This document shows positions 44,480-56,708 of a DNA stretch of 64,000 bases, one piece after another. The DNA is from Nectonema munidae (taxonomy: Eukaryota > Nematomorpha > Nectonematoida > Nectonematidae): positions 35,799 to 99,798 of the forward strand of contig JAUIRK010000714.1 in NCBI GenBank assembly GCA_030549495.1, given 5' to 3'. The notes below the pieces were generated by a model, which did no database searches, was not told where the DNA came from, and was given only the letters and a program-made list of their open reading frames with translations. Position 1 is the first letter of the stretch; each line of letters opens with the position of its first letter. The position numbers were made by a program, and so were the translations under genes.

Positions 44480-46980
44480 GCATGATAATTGACGCGTTGA
44501 TTACAGTCAAACATCCTACACGCCCTTTTCTTTTATATGTCTTTTCTTTTGTGTCAATTGTAAGAAAGCCCAGTTTTCTTTTTGTTATAGATCCTCTTCG
44601 CAGTGGTGGGCTTCAAACGTGTTATCTTTATCTCCTTCTGCATCTGCTGAGTTACAACTTTTGAGTCCTGTATGGTTGGCTTTCTGGAGCGCTTTGCTCA
44701 GTCGTTACTCTGTTATCTTCATCAAACTTTTCACGTTTCTGATTTCTTGGAAATAAGATTTCTGATGTTTTCCTTGCAATTGGTTCGATAGGGCGGAGGT
44801 ATCTTCTGTTTCTTGTTTTAACTCATCTGCTGCCGTCTACGATGACTTAATATTTTCTGTGTGATAAGACTCCACTTACGATCCCCGTACTACTCAATTT
44901 GAGCCGTTTATTACCGTGTTGATTTTATATTTGCACGGCTTGACCTATTCACAATGGTTTTAGATCCTTACCTTCTTCTATATTCATCCAGACTTGTCTT
45001 TTTGCTAAAAAAAGACTAAAAGATTTCAAAGATGTATTCAAGCGAACGCTCTTTGAATCTCATCAACCTAGAATTTTTGATTGTGTCTAGGGATCGGTCA
45101 TTGAAAATTTTAGTTAAATGGTTGGTGATCGCTCCCTACAAAAAGAGTTGGCACCTAAAACAAACATCCTACAGGGTCTACAATCTATGGGTGCGTACCT
45201 CTGTTCTGTTGGTGAACAGCATCTTGAACCTGCGTAGACGACTTGCCAATGCCCAAGTCCGCATCTGAGCGTGATTGATTGATTTGTGCAGTTGGAATGT
45301 TTTTGAAAGAGGATATAACCTATTGCTATGTTTGGCCAGTCTACTAGAAGGAATGTAGGTTTTTCAATCTCGAAACTTTTTACTCCTTTCTCTATATTGT
45401 CTATTATTTTTTCTTTGGCTTTGCCGAATAAGGTGTCCAAATTTTTATCCCAGTATAATGGTGTGTTTCCAATAGTTCCCTGAATGGCTGCATAACTTTA
45501 GCTTGTACAAACGAATATGCTGTTTAGTTTACGAGGCCAAACCATGATCTTATATCGCTTGTGTTTTTTGGTAATGGTAAATTTTTGATTGAATTTATGA
45601 TACGTTTGGGTGGTTTGTAGCCTTGCGTTGTGATTTCGAAACCGGCAAACTCCACTGATTCTTACGCAAACAAATTTTTCTTCGTTGAAGATTATTCCAT
45701 TGTTGCAACAAACGCTCAAGTATTCTATTGTGTGCCAGAATGCGGATTTGGTGTCCTTATCCCATAAAATAGAATCGTCAATGCAGCGTCTTGTTCTTTT
45801 TTGACTTTTGGTGATATCAAATCTTCGTGTGTAAGCATCACCTGAACCGCGGAAGCCCATTGGACATGTTTGTATCTAAATCTTCCCCATTCGGTTATGA
45901 AAGTTGTCATGTTTTTAGAGGACTTGTCGAGCAGAACACTGTGATAGCCATTCCAGGCGCCTAAAATTGTTTTTACGGTCTTGTTTGGGATTGTTGATAC
46001 TAAGTCAAATAGAGATGATTTGTGATGTATTTCTTAGAGAGAAGCTTTGTTTAATTTTTGGAGATCAACCGTTCTTCTTGGAGATCCATCTTTTTTGGCT
46101 GCCACGATCATGCGTAAACACCACTTCGTTTGTAAGTCTTGTGGAACGTGTTCTATTATGCCCAGTTGCATGTCTCTGTCAAGGTCTTCCGTAACATTTT
46201 CTTTCCAATGATGAGGTATAGGAAATGGGGTAAGAGCTTGTACTGAAGGATTTGAATCTTTCAATATAATTTTTAATTCTCCTGCCATTATTGGTAGTTG
46301 TTGATGTGGGCATCTGTTAAAAGCACTAGATTTAAAAGTTTCAATGATCCACTGACGTAATTTGCTCAAATTTTGTTTGACTGGGGGAAATGAGGTAACA
46401 AGTGGGGCCTTTGGTGCTTTTTCACGGAATAAGCAACTACATGTTTTTTTCTGATAGCTTATTAGCAGAGAGAGTGCTTATGCTGTTTGGAACAATTAGG
46501 AAGTTATTTGGGATTATTTGCAGTTCTTTCGAAGCTTGTTGTGAGATGTAGAAGCAATTAACTTGAGGGGAGATGTAGACCATTTGTCTAGATGCTTTAT
46601 CGTAAACTTTGATTTCTGCTAGTATAGTTCCCTTGATATCGATCGATTTGTTTGTTATACCACAAATTTGGTGATTTGTTGTCAGAAGCATTTTTCTGGA
46701 CATTTAAACATGTGAAGTAAGCCAGGACCTGCTATACAAGTTTGACAACCTGTGTCGGCAAGTGCCATTACTTTTGCTTCCATTGCTTGATTTGCGTTTT
46801 GGTCTGTTTCACGCTTTGTGTGCTCTTCATCCATCACCATTACTTTGATCTCTATTATTGGTTCAGGTACTCGTATAATTTATTTGAAACCATTTGAGGT
46901 GTTTGAGTTTGTCGATGCTCGACTGACTTCAGCAATATCTTTGCTTTTATTTTTTGCAGCGTTGTGAGGGTTTGAAGTGC
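44480..46980 (-). mobile_element. Ty3/gypsy retrotransposon fossil (protease, RT, RNase H)
   Basis: Fossil on the minus strand. Parts in order: a retropepsin region with ALADTGCQTC near 46770-46740; reverse transcriptase (QLGIIEHVPQDLQTKWCLRM and VAAKKDGSPRRTVDL near 46180-46060; MGFRGSGDAYTRRFDITKS and CIDDSILWD near 45860-45755); and RNase H (KPTFLLVDWPNIAIGY near 45365-45310; NDRSLDTI near 45090). The stretch down to 44480 is not clearly assigned. Family: Ty3/gypsy of the type common in aquatic invertebrates. It is broken in roughly half a dozen places; no LTR pair is recognised. Older than the 20596 gypsy piece by its erosion. Confidence 0.8.
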
Positions 46981-47700
46981 TAAGAACGTAAGAACACAAA
47001 ATCATAAAAAAAAAACCATTTAAATTAACATAAAAATCATAGTATACGAGAATAAGAAAAATATTGCGTTTTTTGACTATTTCTGTCTACAAATAAAATT
47101 CTGACAGCTGCCATAAATAGATCAAGTACATTTTTAACAACTGAAACATTTTGTTTATATATTATATTTTATTATAATAATCAACAAATTTTCTTAAAAA
47201 AATGATTTAATTAATTACGTACAGTTACAAAATTTAACGATTGAACATTATAAAATATCTCTGCTCAAATATTAAACAAATAGAGTATTTTGGCTTTTAA
47301 ACTGAATAGCTAGTCAAAATATTCATTTCCAAATAGCTATTGAAAAAAAAATCCTTGACTTGAAAAAATTAAAGATTTCAAACGTTACAAAATGTAACAA
47401 ACGTACTGATAAAGATTAAAAGTGACCTTTGTTGAAAAATTTTTTTACTGCGAATCTGACAATATTCATTGATATAAAATTGTAACGATTGAAAACTATT
47501 TTTCTCTCATTTAAAAACATAAACAAATTTTCATTTTTGTAAAATGGTTGGTGTATTGATAGAACTATATTCTTACCAAATATCTCTGTGATTAATTTAC
47601 TTTGGTATCATGAAAAAAGGTTCTGAAAATATTGAACTTATATTCCGCTAAAAAACTAGTTTCCAATGAGATAAAATAAAATTATTTTTAATTTAACTCT
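46981..47700. other. AT-rich spacer, no genes seen
   Basis: Nothing supported. Confidence 0.45.
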
Positions 47701-47707
47701 AAATACA

Positions 47708-47815
47708 AATTAGAGAGCTGAATGAGATAGGAGAGCTTCAATGAGAGAAGAGAGCTTGAATAAGAGAAGAAAGTTTGAATGAGAGAAGAGAGATTGAATG
47801 AGAGCTTGAGTGATT
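47708..47815. repeat. Minisatellite, ~19-bp unit
   Basis: About five imperfect units of the form GAGAGCTTGAATGAGAGAA. Purine-rich plus strand. Confidence 0.85.
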
Positions 47816-49406
47816 GAGTTTTAGCAGAGAAAGCGGAAGAGAAATAGAATTACTGTGACAGAAGATGAGAAAATCTGGTGGATCATCAACATGTGTTTAC
47901 TCAAAAATACTACAAGGCCCTTTAAAAGACACTGTGATAAACATTGCTTACTTATTGTGTGCATATTATTGAAACAATGGATTACTATTATTATATAGCT
48001 CTCACATCGTTTGTAATATATCTTGATAGGAATTTCAGAGCAGCTTGGCATGCTGTTTGACTCGAAAGCCTGAATTCTCTCTTTTATTCTCTATCTTACA
48101 TTATCATGTATTCGAATGATCATTACATCCTATAATGCGATCATCATACATGTTTTATAAACAAGCTTTAAAGCAACTCTTACTTATACAAAATTAATGG
48201 GAGGGGAGGCGAGTGTCTTTTTCGCTCCTCCCTCGGATGTGCGCCCCTGATTTTACCAACAAATTGTTCTTTAAAAAGAAGTGAAGTTTTTAGAATTTAA
48301 TTTTACATATTCTCTTAAACTTTTTTAATAACCTTCATGAAATTATTTAAATATTTTTAAATAAGATAAAAGTTATTAATATAATTATCATATTTATATT
48401 GAAATAAAAACCATTAAAAGTGAAATGTTTGTCGATTTGAAATAATAAATATTATAATAAAGATTTCCAAAAACGGATTTCAACATTGCTACCCATTAAT
48501 ATCATGTTCTTTAATTCTTATATTTCATTTATAAAGAAATGATTTATGGAAGTTAATTTGAAATAATATAGTTTGTTAAGCAAAATTTAAAAACTTCAAA
48601 TTCGATTTATAGTGTTAAATGACGATGAATTTGATAAATTTATAACTTAAACGTATTTCAAAATGTAGAAACATTTTAAATAATTACGTTTCACTATGTA
48701 TCACGAATACTCAAGCCAGCATGTTAATAGTTTTGCATGTCCTTGTTGAATTCTCTTCAAACATACATTGGACCATGAATTTCAAAGCTTGCTGCTCAGA
48801 TACAACTACAGACATCCCACTAACTCTGCTAAATAGTTATTAAAAACTATTTTTATATTCTAATTATTAAAAAAACTACTGTTTTTTGTAAAATAAATTC
48901 CATCCTGTTTACTAATAAACAATTACAATATTTCAGGTTTCAGATTATCTGTTTTCCAGTCGCGGGCTTTCAAACTTCTTCGTAAGACGTCGCGAGAGCA
49001 TAAACGTTGGAAACCACTGATCTAAACAAGTGAAAATTGCATATGGTGGTCATTGAATTTTCTATGCATTTTTAAATTCATTGATAAAAAAAATCGAAGA
49101 ACAAATTTTGTTTCTACTCAAACTAATAGTAGCAAATAAGATCATTACATATCATCTGCCTAATAATACATTTATATCGGTGATCTGTCAATTTTATAAA
49201 AAATAATAATTTAAATTATTTTATCATTTTTCATTTATTTAGATTTTAGAGATCTTACTCTAAAAACAATATTTCTTTCTTTGCAAATTAAAAAAATAAT
49301 ATATAAATAGCTTAAACAATGAGTCAAAGAGTTTCGTGAGATAAATAAATATTACAAGTTAAAAGTTTAGTTTGAATAAGACAAGTTGTAGAAGATTTGA
49401 AAGGAA
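47816..49406. other. AT-rich spacer; 3' flank of PIMT
   Basis: No coding. The stretch 48190-48249 ends TGTGCGCCCCTG and looks like one end of a hAT MITE (complement CAGGGGCGCACA), but no partner end with a matching duplication was found. AATAAA on the minus strand at 49235-49240 could serve PIMT. Confidence 0.4.
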
Positions 49407-50111
49407 TTAAAGGTCTTTCATGCTGGGAAATTGTTTTTCTCGATCCGTTAAAGGCACATACATCACGCCCATCAAATCTTTTTCGTTCACACTGCCATCT
49501 TCATACTTGTCGTACTGCTTGAAAATTTGATCGAAACTACTGAAGCCAACAGGACTTATGAGCCTGCCGCCTGTCTTCAGCTGTTCTATAAGTTTGGCAG
49601 GGCGATCAGGCGAGGCTGCTCCAACGTGAATGGCATCGTATGGCGCTAAATCTACAAAGCCATCTCTGCCATCGCCAAGCACAAACTTGAGAATCGGTGA
49701 AGAGCCTTCTAAGAACTGAGGATTTGACTTTTTAGTGTTTGCAATCGATGATTGAATCAATTGAGGTATGTGGTCGATGCCGACAACAGATCCATTCGGC
49801 TGAACCATGTGTGCCATGCAGGCGGAGAGATATCCACTTCCTGAGCCAACATCCAAAACTCTGTTACCAGGTTTGAGAAACGACTCCAACAGTTCCAGGG
49901 CATGTGCGTGCATATGCGGTGCCGAGATGGTAGCGCCGAAGGAAATAGACTGCGGCGAGTCTTGATAGGGAGAGCGTGGTGAGAAATCAGCTCTGTCGAT
50001 GGCCAGCATCGCAGCAATGACGCGGCCACTCCTCAGGATTTTGTTCTTCTTGAGGGCAGCAACCAGTTCTGCGTTTGTTGAGCCGTGAGAGCGCCAAGCC
50101 ATACAAGTCAA
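49407..50111 (-). CDS. PCMT1: Protein-L-isoaspartate (D-aspartate) O-methyltransferase
   Basis: Intact 234-codon frame. The enzyme uses S-adenosylmethionine to methylate isoaspartyl residues in aged proteins, starting their repair; cytosolic. Landmarks: [14 protein letters not shown] (4-17), [19 protein letters not shown] (51-69) with the conserved substrate-binding Ser-Ala-Pro-His, the SAM-binding loop [13 protein letters not shown] (85-97), VVGIDHI (109-115), VLGDGRDGF (144-152), [11 protein letters not shown] (156-166) and [15 protein letters not shown] (213-227). Human PIMT has 227 residues. The frame opens MTCMAWRS; homologues start at the second Met (50102), which I think is the likelier start. 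No intron is visible, although TTTCTTTAG about 45 bp upstream could be a splice acceptor for a 5' exon. GC is far above the flanks. Confidence 0.95.
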   Translation of the reverse strand: MTCMAWRSHGSTNAELVAALKKNKILRSGRVIAAMLAIDRADFSPRSPYQDSPQSISFGATISAPHMHAHALELLESFLKPGNRVLDVGSGSGYLSACMAHMVQPNGSVVGIDHIPQLIQSSIANTKKSNPQFLEGSSPILKFVLGDGRDGFVDLAPYDAIHVGAASPDRPAKLIEQLKTGGRLISPVGFSSFDQIFKQYDKYEDGSVNEKDLMGVMYVPLTDREKQFPSMKDL

Positions 50112-50360
50112 AATCCAGAATGTGTAGAGTGTTCTAAGAATCGCAACTGACTAAAGAAAGAGAAGTTCATTCAGAAATTATACATGGAATAAATATACAT
50201 TTATTAATATACGGCATAACCTCTCCATTTTTGGACACCCTAAAACAGGGGTTCTTTACATTTTTTAAATTTTAGTAGACCCTCTCTTGATTCTGTAAGA
50301 TCCCATCCACACTTTACTTCGTTCACTAATTATCATAAACTTTCCTTATAAACAGTTTAA
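50112..50360. other. PIMT upstream DNA
   Basis: No feature beyond a polypyrimidine-AG near 50155 (minus strand). Confidence 0.35.
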
Positions 50361-50482
50361 TCCTTACAGATTTAAGTTTTTGTAAATTAATCCTCTGCTT
50401 TCCTTTTCAACAAATTTTTCTTTACTTAAAACAGACGATTTTTATTTCATGGGACAGTGTTGTCCCACTCTGACTTAAAGGA
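50361..50482. mobile_element. piggyBac-type MITE, degenerate, reverse orientation
   Basis: TTAA at 50357-50360; left end TCCTTACAGATTTAAG; right end is the complement of TCCTTTAAGTCAGAG. Palindrome TGGGACAGTGTTGTCCCA at 50450-50467, exactly 15 bp from the right end, followed (reverse strand) by ATCGTCTGTTTT. Confidence 0.6.
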
Positions 50483-51419
50483 GTAGGACTTTTAGGAGAG
50501 ATATCCGCGCAACGAGGGCGCCTCTCCCCTAATAATTTTAAATTCTCTCAAAACTATTTCTATTTTATTTTAAATTATTATATTATTTTTTTCTAGATTA
50601 TTTTCCTAGATCTATCCTTCAAAAAATTAAATCTTTCTCAAGTTCAATCCCAAAAACTCAATTTCACGTAAATTCAATAAAGGAGGCACAAATTGTCTTT
50701 TTGGAAAAAAACATTTAACCGTAGCTTTAAAATAAGTTACCCATTATCCATTGACAATAATGAGATATTTAAACAAATTCCAGCCAAAAAACTACAATAG
50801 AGTTTAGCTGAAGATAAATACAAAATAAACTTATGCATAATATTATGATAAAATTATTTTTTTCGTATATGTCGGAAAAATATACAAAATCTTTGTTATA
50901 GATTTTTTGTTAAATGTGCTTTTAAACAAATTTACAAAGTATAATTTGGGTTTTGTAAGTGTAAGAATAAAAATTCCTAATTCATTTTTGAATTTTATAT
51001 AATAACACAATTTGAAATTTTATTATAATCAGTCAGTTGCATTTAAAATCTTACTTATGCACCCTCAAATATTTAGAAAGAAAATAGAGAACCATCGATC
51101 TTACCATTTTTTCTTATGAATGAATAGAATTACAAAATATCATTATAAAAATAGAAAAAAAATAAAACTATTTCAAGACTCACATATAGACATTTTAAGA
51201 GTTTGAAGAGAATTTTAATATAACACCAAAAATATTTAAAAGAAAATAATATTTCGATTCCAAGAGTATTTATCAATTCACTTTTTTCCTTTAAATAAAA
51301 ATGTTTGAAATTTTATTGTTTGACTCTTTTCTTTTTAATTAATTTGTTACAATGAATAACACTTCAGTATTTTATAAATATATTTAAAATTCATAGTTTA
51401 GAAAAAACCCCCCCCCAGC
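50483..51419. other. AT-rich spacer, no genes seen
   Basis: Nothing supported. A C9 run near 51407 precedes the C-rich LINE piece. Confidence 0.45.
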
Positions 51420-52440
51420 AAAACCAAATATGAACTCTAGTCATCCCTCATACACCCATCTCTTTAACTCCCCATCTGACAAAACCCCTCAAAACATCAT
51501 ATGAAAAATAAATTTTTGAAAACAATCAATTCATACCTTCGCTCTCTCTTCACCAACCTCCCTACGATCTTCACAACGCCTCAAGAAGCCCTAAGTACCT
51601 CCTTTTACCCTTCTTCAAAGGCTCTTCCACTAGCCCCTTTACACCCATCGATCCCAATTAAATCCTCTACTCTCAATCCTCGAATGCGAAATCTTTAGCC
51701 TTTTACACCCTGCACTACAATCACTAACAACATTAACCACTTCCTTCCCCACTTTACTACAATCCATTTCTATACCGATGCCAAAACATAATCCACGATC
51801 TCTCTCTATCACACAACATCCCATTTCCCTCCTTTCAACTCGCCTCCTCCCTAATCAATCTTACCAAACATTTCCACATACACCTATGTTGGTGCCCTCT
51901 CATCTAAACATACCAGAAAACTCCCTCGTAGACTACTACCTCAAACTTACACCTAACCTCCCACATTCTCTCAACTCCCTACCACTCAAAACCTTTCTAA
52001 CACACATTCACTTATCCACTCTAGAAGAATGGCAGATTTCCATATCTTCATCTCAAAATCACTAATATCCTCTTTACCACACATCAGCACAATTCACACA
52101 ACTTTCAAAAACAAAAAATTTACACCACCTCGTTCAACCATTCGTTGGCTATCAGGCCATTGCCCATGCAAAGCATATCTTTTCCGAATTAAAGTAAGCG
52201 AAAATCCATACTGTCGTTTCGGATGGACACAATAGAAACCATACACCTCATATTCACATGTCAAATCTTCTCTTATCATCGCCAAGATCTTCTATTTCGC
52301 TGCTTTCTTTATAACAGATCTCCAACAACACTCTCAGATCTTCTGTTCACCCAACACTACTAAAATCCCTAGAACCCTCATTGACACCATTGAAACAACT
52401 CTCACCACCGTCGATAACCCTATAACAAACTAATCTGCTT
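51420..52440 (+). mobile_element. C-rich LINE fragment with RNase H and Zn tail
   Basis: Plus-strand frames: IHFYTDA (near 51760, RNase H first Asp), LEEWQI (near 52020), then STIRWLSGHCPCKAYLFRIK (52135-52195), YCRFGWTQ and, one frame over, ETIHHILFTCQIFSYHRQDL (52230-52290). The L-S-G-H-C and C-x-C/H-x-x-x-C ends are typical of I/R1/Jockey-type LINEs that carry RNase H. Several frame changes and stops. The C-rich plus strand is quite unlike the rest of the window. Confidence 0.6.
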
Positions 52441-52915
52441 TTCTTCTACTTTAGGAAACCTCCTCTAAATCTCTTCTACACTCTCAATAGATATATCACG
52501 TGATAATCACCACCCCTACCTACCTACCCAAAATTTAAATCTAAAATAATGTGAGGTTGTATTAAAATCTTTAAATGATAAATATCTATTCTAGTCTGCT
52601 AATTTTTTGGTTGATATATATTTTTATTGCAGGATTTCTATGGTATTGAAATTTCGTCTATTTTAATTACGACAAAAAACATTCTGTCGAATTTCAGTAA
52701 CGAAAGCGTTAAATAATATATCGATAGTCCTACAAGTTTTCACTTAAATTGCTGTATTTTTCGGTGATGATAATGATGATCTTGGCTTAAAAAATTGGTT
52801 TTTGTTAAGAAATGTTGACGCAGACGATGATGACAACGTCTGAACTTTAAAAAACCAACAAAATTAAAATGTCAAATTAGGCCCTCATATAGTCGGTTTC
52901 TGGATTCAACTGTAT

Positions 52916-52932
52916 AACATAACATAACATAA
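52916..52932. repeat. (AACAT)n microsatellite, LINE 3' tail
   Basis: ATAACATAACATAACAT at the 3' end of the minus-strand LINE that follows. A short pentamer tail is typical of several LINE clades. Confidence 0.55.
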
Positions 52933-52939
52933 TTTCATT

Positions 52940-55340
52940 AACAAAAAAACCTATAAAAATATTGGCATCATTTTTTATAGAAAAGAAAAAAAAATCTTAT
53001 CGTAAGGGGCGTTGTAAGGGGCGTGAGCATTTATCATATGTTGTGAAAAAAATCTTTTCATAAATGACTTTTTGCAATGATTCTTTCTAAACTTGTAAGA
53101 GTGAACTCTTTGCAATCTTTTGGAGAATTCAGGTAAAACTTGTGAAATTGTTCTCAAATTACCATTTGCAATATTGAATACAGTTACCTTATCATTTCTT
53201 TTGAATCTGTACATCATCGAGGGCAAATTCAAACTATTTAATATTTTCTTATATTTGAGATGTTTCATTCCAAGAATCTTTTTTGTGTTTGTTCTTTGGA
53301 CTCTTCAATGTTTGCAGCATCAAAGGAATAAAAAGGATAAGCAATGACGTTTCCATAGTCTAAAATCGGTCTGTTTTATATAGAAGTGGAGGTGTGTTGG
53401 CATCAAACTAAGCGAAGCATTTGTGCACTTTATGAAAAACTTGAAAAGCCTTTGACACCCTCATTGTGATATTTTTCTAGAATCAAGATTAGTGTTGACA
53501 ATTACACCAAGATCTTTCTGTGTATCCACATTTTTCAGTTTATATCCTCCAATGAAGAATGATTTATCATTTTGTTATCCAATTCTGTGGGTACACTTGT
53601 CGAGATTCAGTTTCATTCCCCATCTACTACACCAATGAAAGAAGCTAATTAAGTTACTCTGCAAGCTAGCTTTACCAGCAGAATTAGACATGTTGTAAAT
53701 TTTAATATCATCATAAACACTTTTAGTTTGCCGATTACTATGTTCAAGATCATTCAGAAAAATATTAAATAGCAAGAGACCTAGAACAGATCCTTGCGAC
53801 ACACTATTTGTAACTGGGTTTTCTTGAGAATAGCTCTCATTTACAACAATAATTTGTTTTCTATCTTTAAAGAAATCGGCTAATAATGACAGTAACATTC
53901 TTTTTATGCCAAATGATTCTAGCTTATCAATCAAATATTTATGTGGAATGTAGTCAAAAGCTTTGTGAAAATTAAGGTAAATCACATCAATTATATCATT
54001 CAGCTCAAGTAGATGAACCAAATCGTTTTGAAACTATAATAGGTTCGTTGTGATTTAAATCCATGCTGATTCAAATTATAAAACTGAAGACTTCCTAAAT
54101 GCCTCGCAATTTTCTGAGCTATAAATTACTCAAAAACCTTATAGAGAATTCGGTTGAGGCATATAGTTGTATAATTGTGACAAAATTTACTATCTCCAGT
54201 TTTGAGCACAGGTATAACTAAAGCTGTTTTCCATAAATCTAAAAAAAAATTTTCCTCCAAAAAATATTTTAACAGGAACAGCTAAAACACCATGTAATTT
54301 ACTGATAATGTAGAAATGTAAATTATCAATACCCGGGGACTAGAACTTGTCTAAGCTTTTCAACTTATTACATATTGTGCCTATATCAAAATTAATAGAG
54401 TCAATTGTAAAGTCCAAAAAGTTGTATTTATAAATGCATAGAACTAAAGTAATAACTTAATCTATTAGCCCTCTCAACATCTGTCGATAGACGAAACCAG
54501 ATCAAACTGGTTCAGAGAAATTGTCTTTTTTCTTTCGATTTATATACGACAAAATTATTTAGGACTATGTTTATAGTTTGAAAGAAGCTTTTTCTCATTA
54601 AATACGCTAGCTTTAAGCGTCTCTTTTCTTAAAACATTCGATACTTGTTTATACATGATAAACATACCTTCGCATCTAAACTTGATAAAAAGTTTTTTCT
54701 TTTTTTTAAACAAAATTCTATTTCTTCTAGTAAAATATTCACGAAATTTTCTATTAGACTTTTTCAAAAGAATACACTTTTCTATAAGGGAATACAGTTT
54801 ACTTGTGAAAAAAGAATAAAACTCATTAAGTTCAGAATCCTCTACAGCAGTTGTTCCCAACCGGTGGTCCATGGAAGAATTTCAAGGGGTCCATGTAAAT
54901 TCTACTTCAAACTACTTATGCTGAATCTCCTTTAATATACTTCTATTTTCCAAATCAATATAAATATATATATTTAGAGCTTTTTTAAATAAATATTTTC
55001 TTCCCTTTTTTAAAGTTTCATATTTTGAATGTTTATATATCCTTTTTATTAGTTACAATATTTTTGAAAAATTTATATTTTAATTGGAAAAAATTTTTAT
55101 GTCAGGCTTTACGCTTTCTCTGATTTCATATGAATAAGCATACGATTTAATCAGATGACTAGAATCATTTTTTGCATAAAAATCTTCGATTAATTTTGTT
55201 GGCTCAAACTATTCAGTTGTAGGGGTCGTCACGTAAAAAAGTGACTGAAAAAGGGGGAACGGGATAAAAAAGGTTGGGAACCACTGCTCTACAGCATTCC
55301 AATCAATTTTAAAAAATTATAGGCTCGCGTTTAATAGTTA
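52940..55340 (-). mobile_element. CR1-like LINE ORF2 fragment, split by a MITE
   Basis: Minus strand: WNAVEDSELNEFYSFFTSKL (55310-54790 across the MITE), REYFTRRNRILFKKKKKLF; reverse transcriptase VIYLNFHKAFDYIPHKYLID (53984-53925) and VSQGSVLGLLLFNIFLNDLE (53805-53748); a decayed YADD position reads VYDDIKIYN; MKLNLDKC, then after a stop GGYKLKNVDTQKDLGVIV, and a C-terminal thumb (53268-52975, LNLPSMMYRFKRNDKVTVFN). Many stops. Confidence 0.75.
54848..55286. mobile_element. hAT-type MITE (439 bp), perfect 8-bp duplication
   Basis: Ends CAGTTGTTCCCAACC and the complement of CAGTGGTTCCCAACC. CTCTACAG duplicated exactly at 54840-54847 and 55287-55294. GGTCCATGGAAG near the left end. No coding. 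LINE coding continues across the gap once one duplication is set aside. Confidence 0.93.
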
Positions 55341-55375
55341 GACCGCAAAAATGATAATAAAAAATAGAGCAGATT

Positions 55376-55705
55376 TTTCCAAAAAATAATTAAAAAAAAA
55401 TTAATTTGTTATTATTGAATTTTTTAATAAAAATTTTGAAATTTTCCAAAAAATAATTAAAAAAATACTTAGTAATGATTTGATAAATTTTTTAATAAAA
55501 ATTTTGAAAATTTTCAAAAAATAATTAAAAAATTACTTTGTAATGATTTGAATTTTTTAATATAAATTTTTAAATTTTCCAAAAAATTGAAAAAATTATT
55601 CTGTTTATAATTGTAAAAAACTTTGTAATGATTTGATTGATTTTTTAATAAAAATTTTCCAAAAAATTGAAATAATTATTCTGTTTATAATTCAAAAAAT
55701 AATTA
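55376..55705. repeat. AT-rich minisatellite, ~65-70-bp unit
   Basis: About four to five imperfect units containing TTTTCCAAAAAATAATTAAA, TTTGTAATGATTTGA and TTTTTTAATAAAAATTTT. Confidence 0.8.
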
Positions 55706-56630
55706 AGACTTACAGAATGAAAAAAGAATTTTTTTGAATTCAATATCTCTGATATCAACATAAACCTAAAAATATTGTTTTTCAATTTTAAATCCTCCTC
55801 TCATAACTTACATATTTATACTGATTTCATTTTAAAACTCAATGATTTATACTAATTTTGTTTATTTAATCAAATCTTCCTAAAAAACTACATATTGTTT
55901 TTCATTTTCCATAAATATGCATGCAATGACAAATATTTTGTTTTGAAATATTATGTGAAAATGTATAACAATTAATGCCGCTAATTTTGTTTTTTTTTCT
56001 GTTTTTTCAATAAATTCTCTCTCTCTCTCTATTGTCATTAAGTAAAACCTGTCAATAACGGTTCTTTTCACTAACGACTCCTTTTGAGCAGCGACTAAAA
56101 TTTTGCCTAAACAAAAACTTCTTTTTATTCAAACATACTTTTTCACTGTATTATGCGGCCCTGATCACTGCGACATACGACAGTAAATTCACTTTAAAAA
56201 ATTTTTTTACCTTTGGAGAACGAATTTCTCTTTTAATTTAAAATTTTTAGAATTGGAGGTAAAGGACAGAACAGGTGGTAAATTTTTTTTAAGAAATCTC
56301 ATAAATCAGATTAATAATTTATCTAATCATTTGTTTATAGGTTTTGTTTTTTTTTAATTATCGTAAAAAACCATATACGTTTGAGTAAATCCTTCACTTT
56401 TCAAAACTACAAGGTTTTCAATATATTTGCTATCTAAATAAATTTTGAAAAAATTGAAGAACTTGTTGTGGTTGAATATTGAGAAAATTATCAAATCTAT
56501 TCATTTAACATTAAACACAAAAATTCTGTTGAACCTAAATTATCCAAACTAAAATAATTGTAAATAAATTATAGAAGCCCATACTTTCCAAAAAGTCAGC
56601 ATTTTTTCCATAAAATAATAAAATTCGGAA

Positions 56631-56708
56631 AGATGGCGGGGAGGCAGAAGGGGGAGAGATTGTTGGAGGAGGCATGGCATCTGTTACGCTATTCAGAGCC
56701 ACCACTGA
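56631..56708 (+). other. GC-rich short ORF ending in a splice-donor-like site
   Basis: An 88-bp GC-rich island in ~25% GC DNA. It has ATG in good context (AAGATGGCGG) and encodes MAGRQKGERLLEEAWHLLRY, then SEPPLM, followed at once by GTAAGC, a good splice donor. It could be a first exon, either of the enclosing Tigger element or of a host gene. Its reading phase does not fit the nearest acceptor-like site (TTTTAG before 57083). Unrecognised protein. Confidence 0.35.

Noticed and set aside
43919-48249. Possible 4.3-kb hAT-type element with ends CAGAGCCAGGCATCC and the complement of CAGGGGCGCACATCC, enclosing the gypsy fossil
   Set aside because: The tips are only partly similar and the 8-bp flanks (CTACTAAT and ATTTTACC) do not match. 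More likely two unrelated MITE ends.
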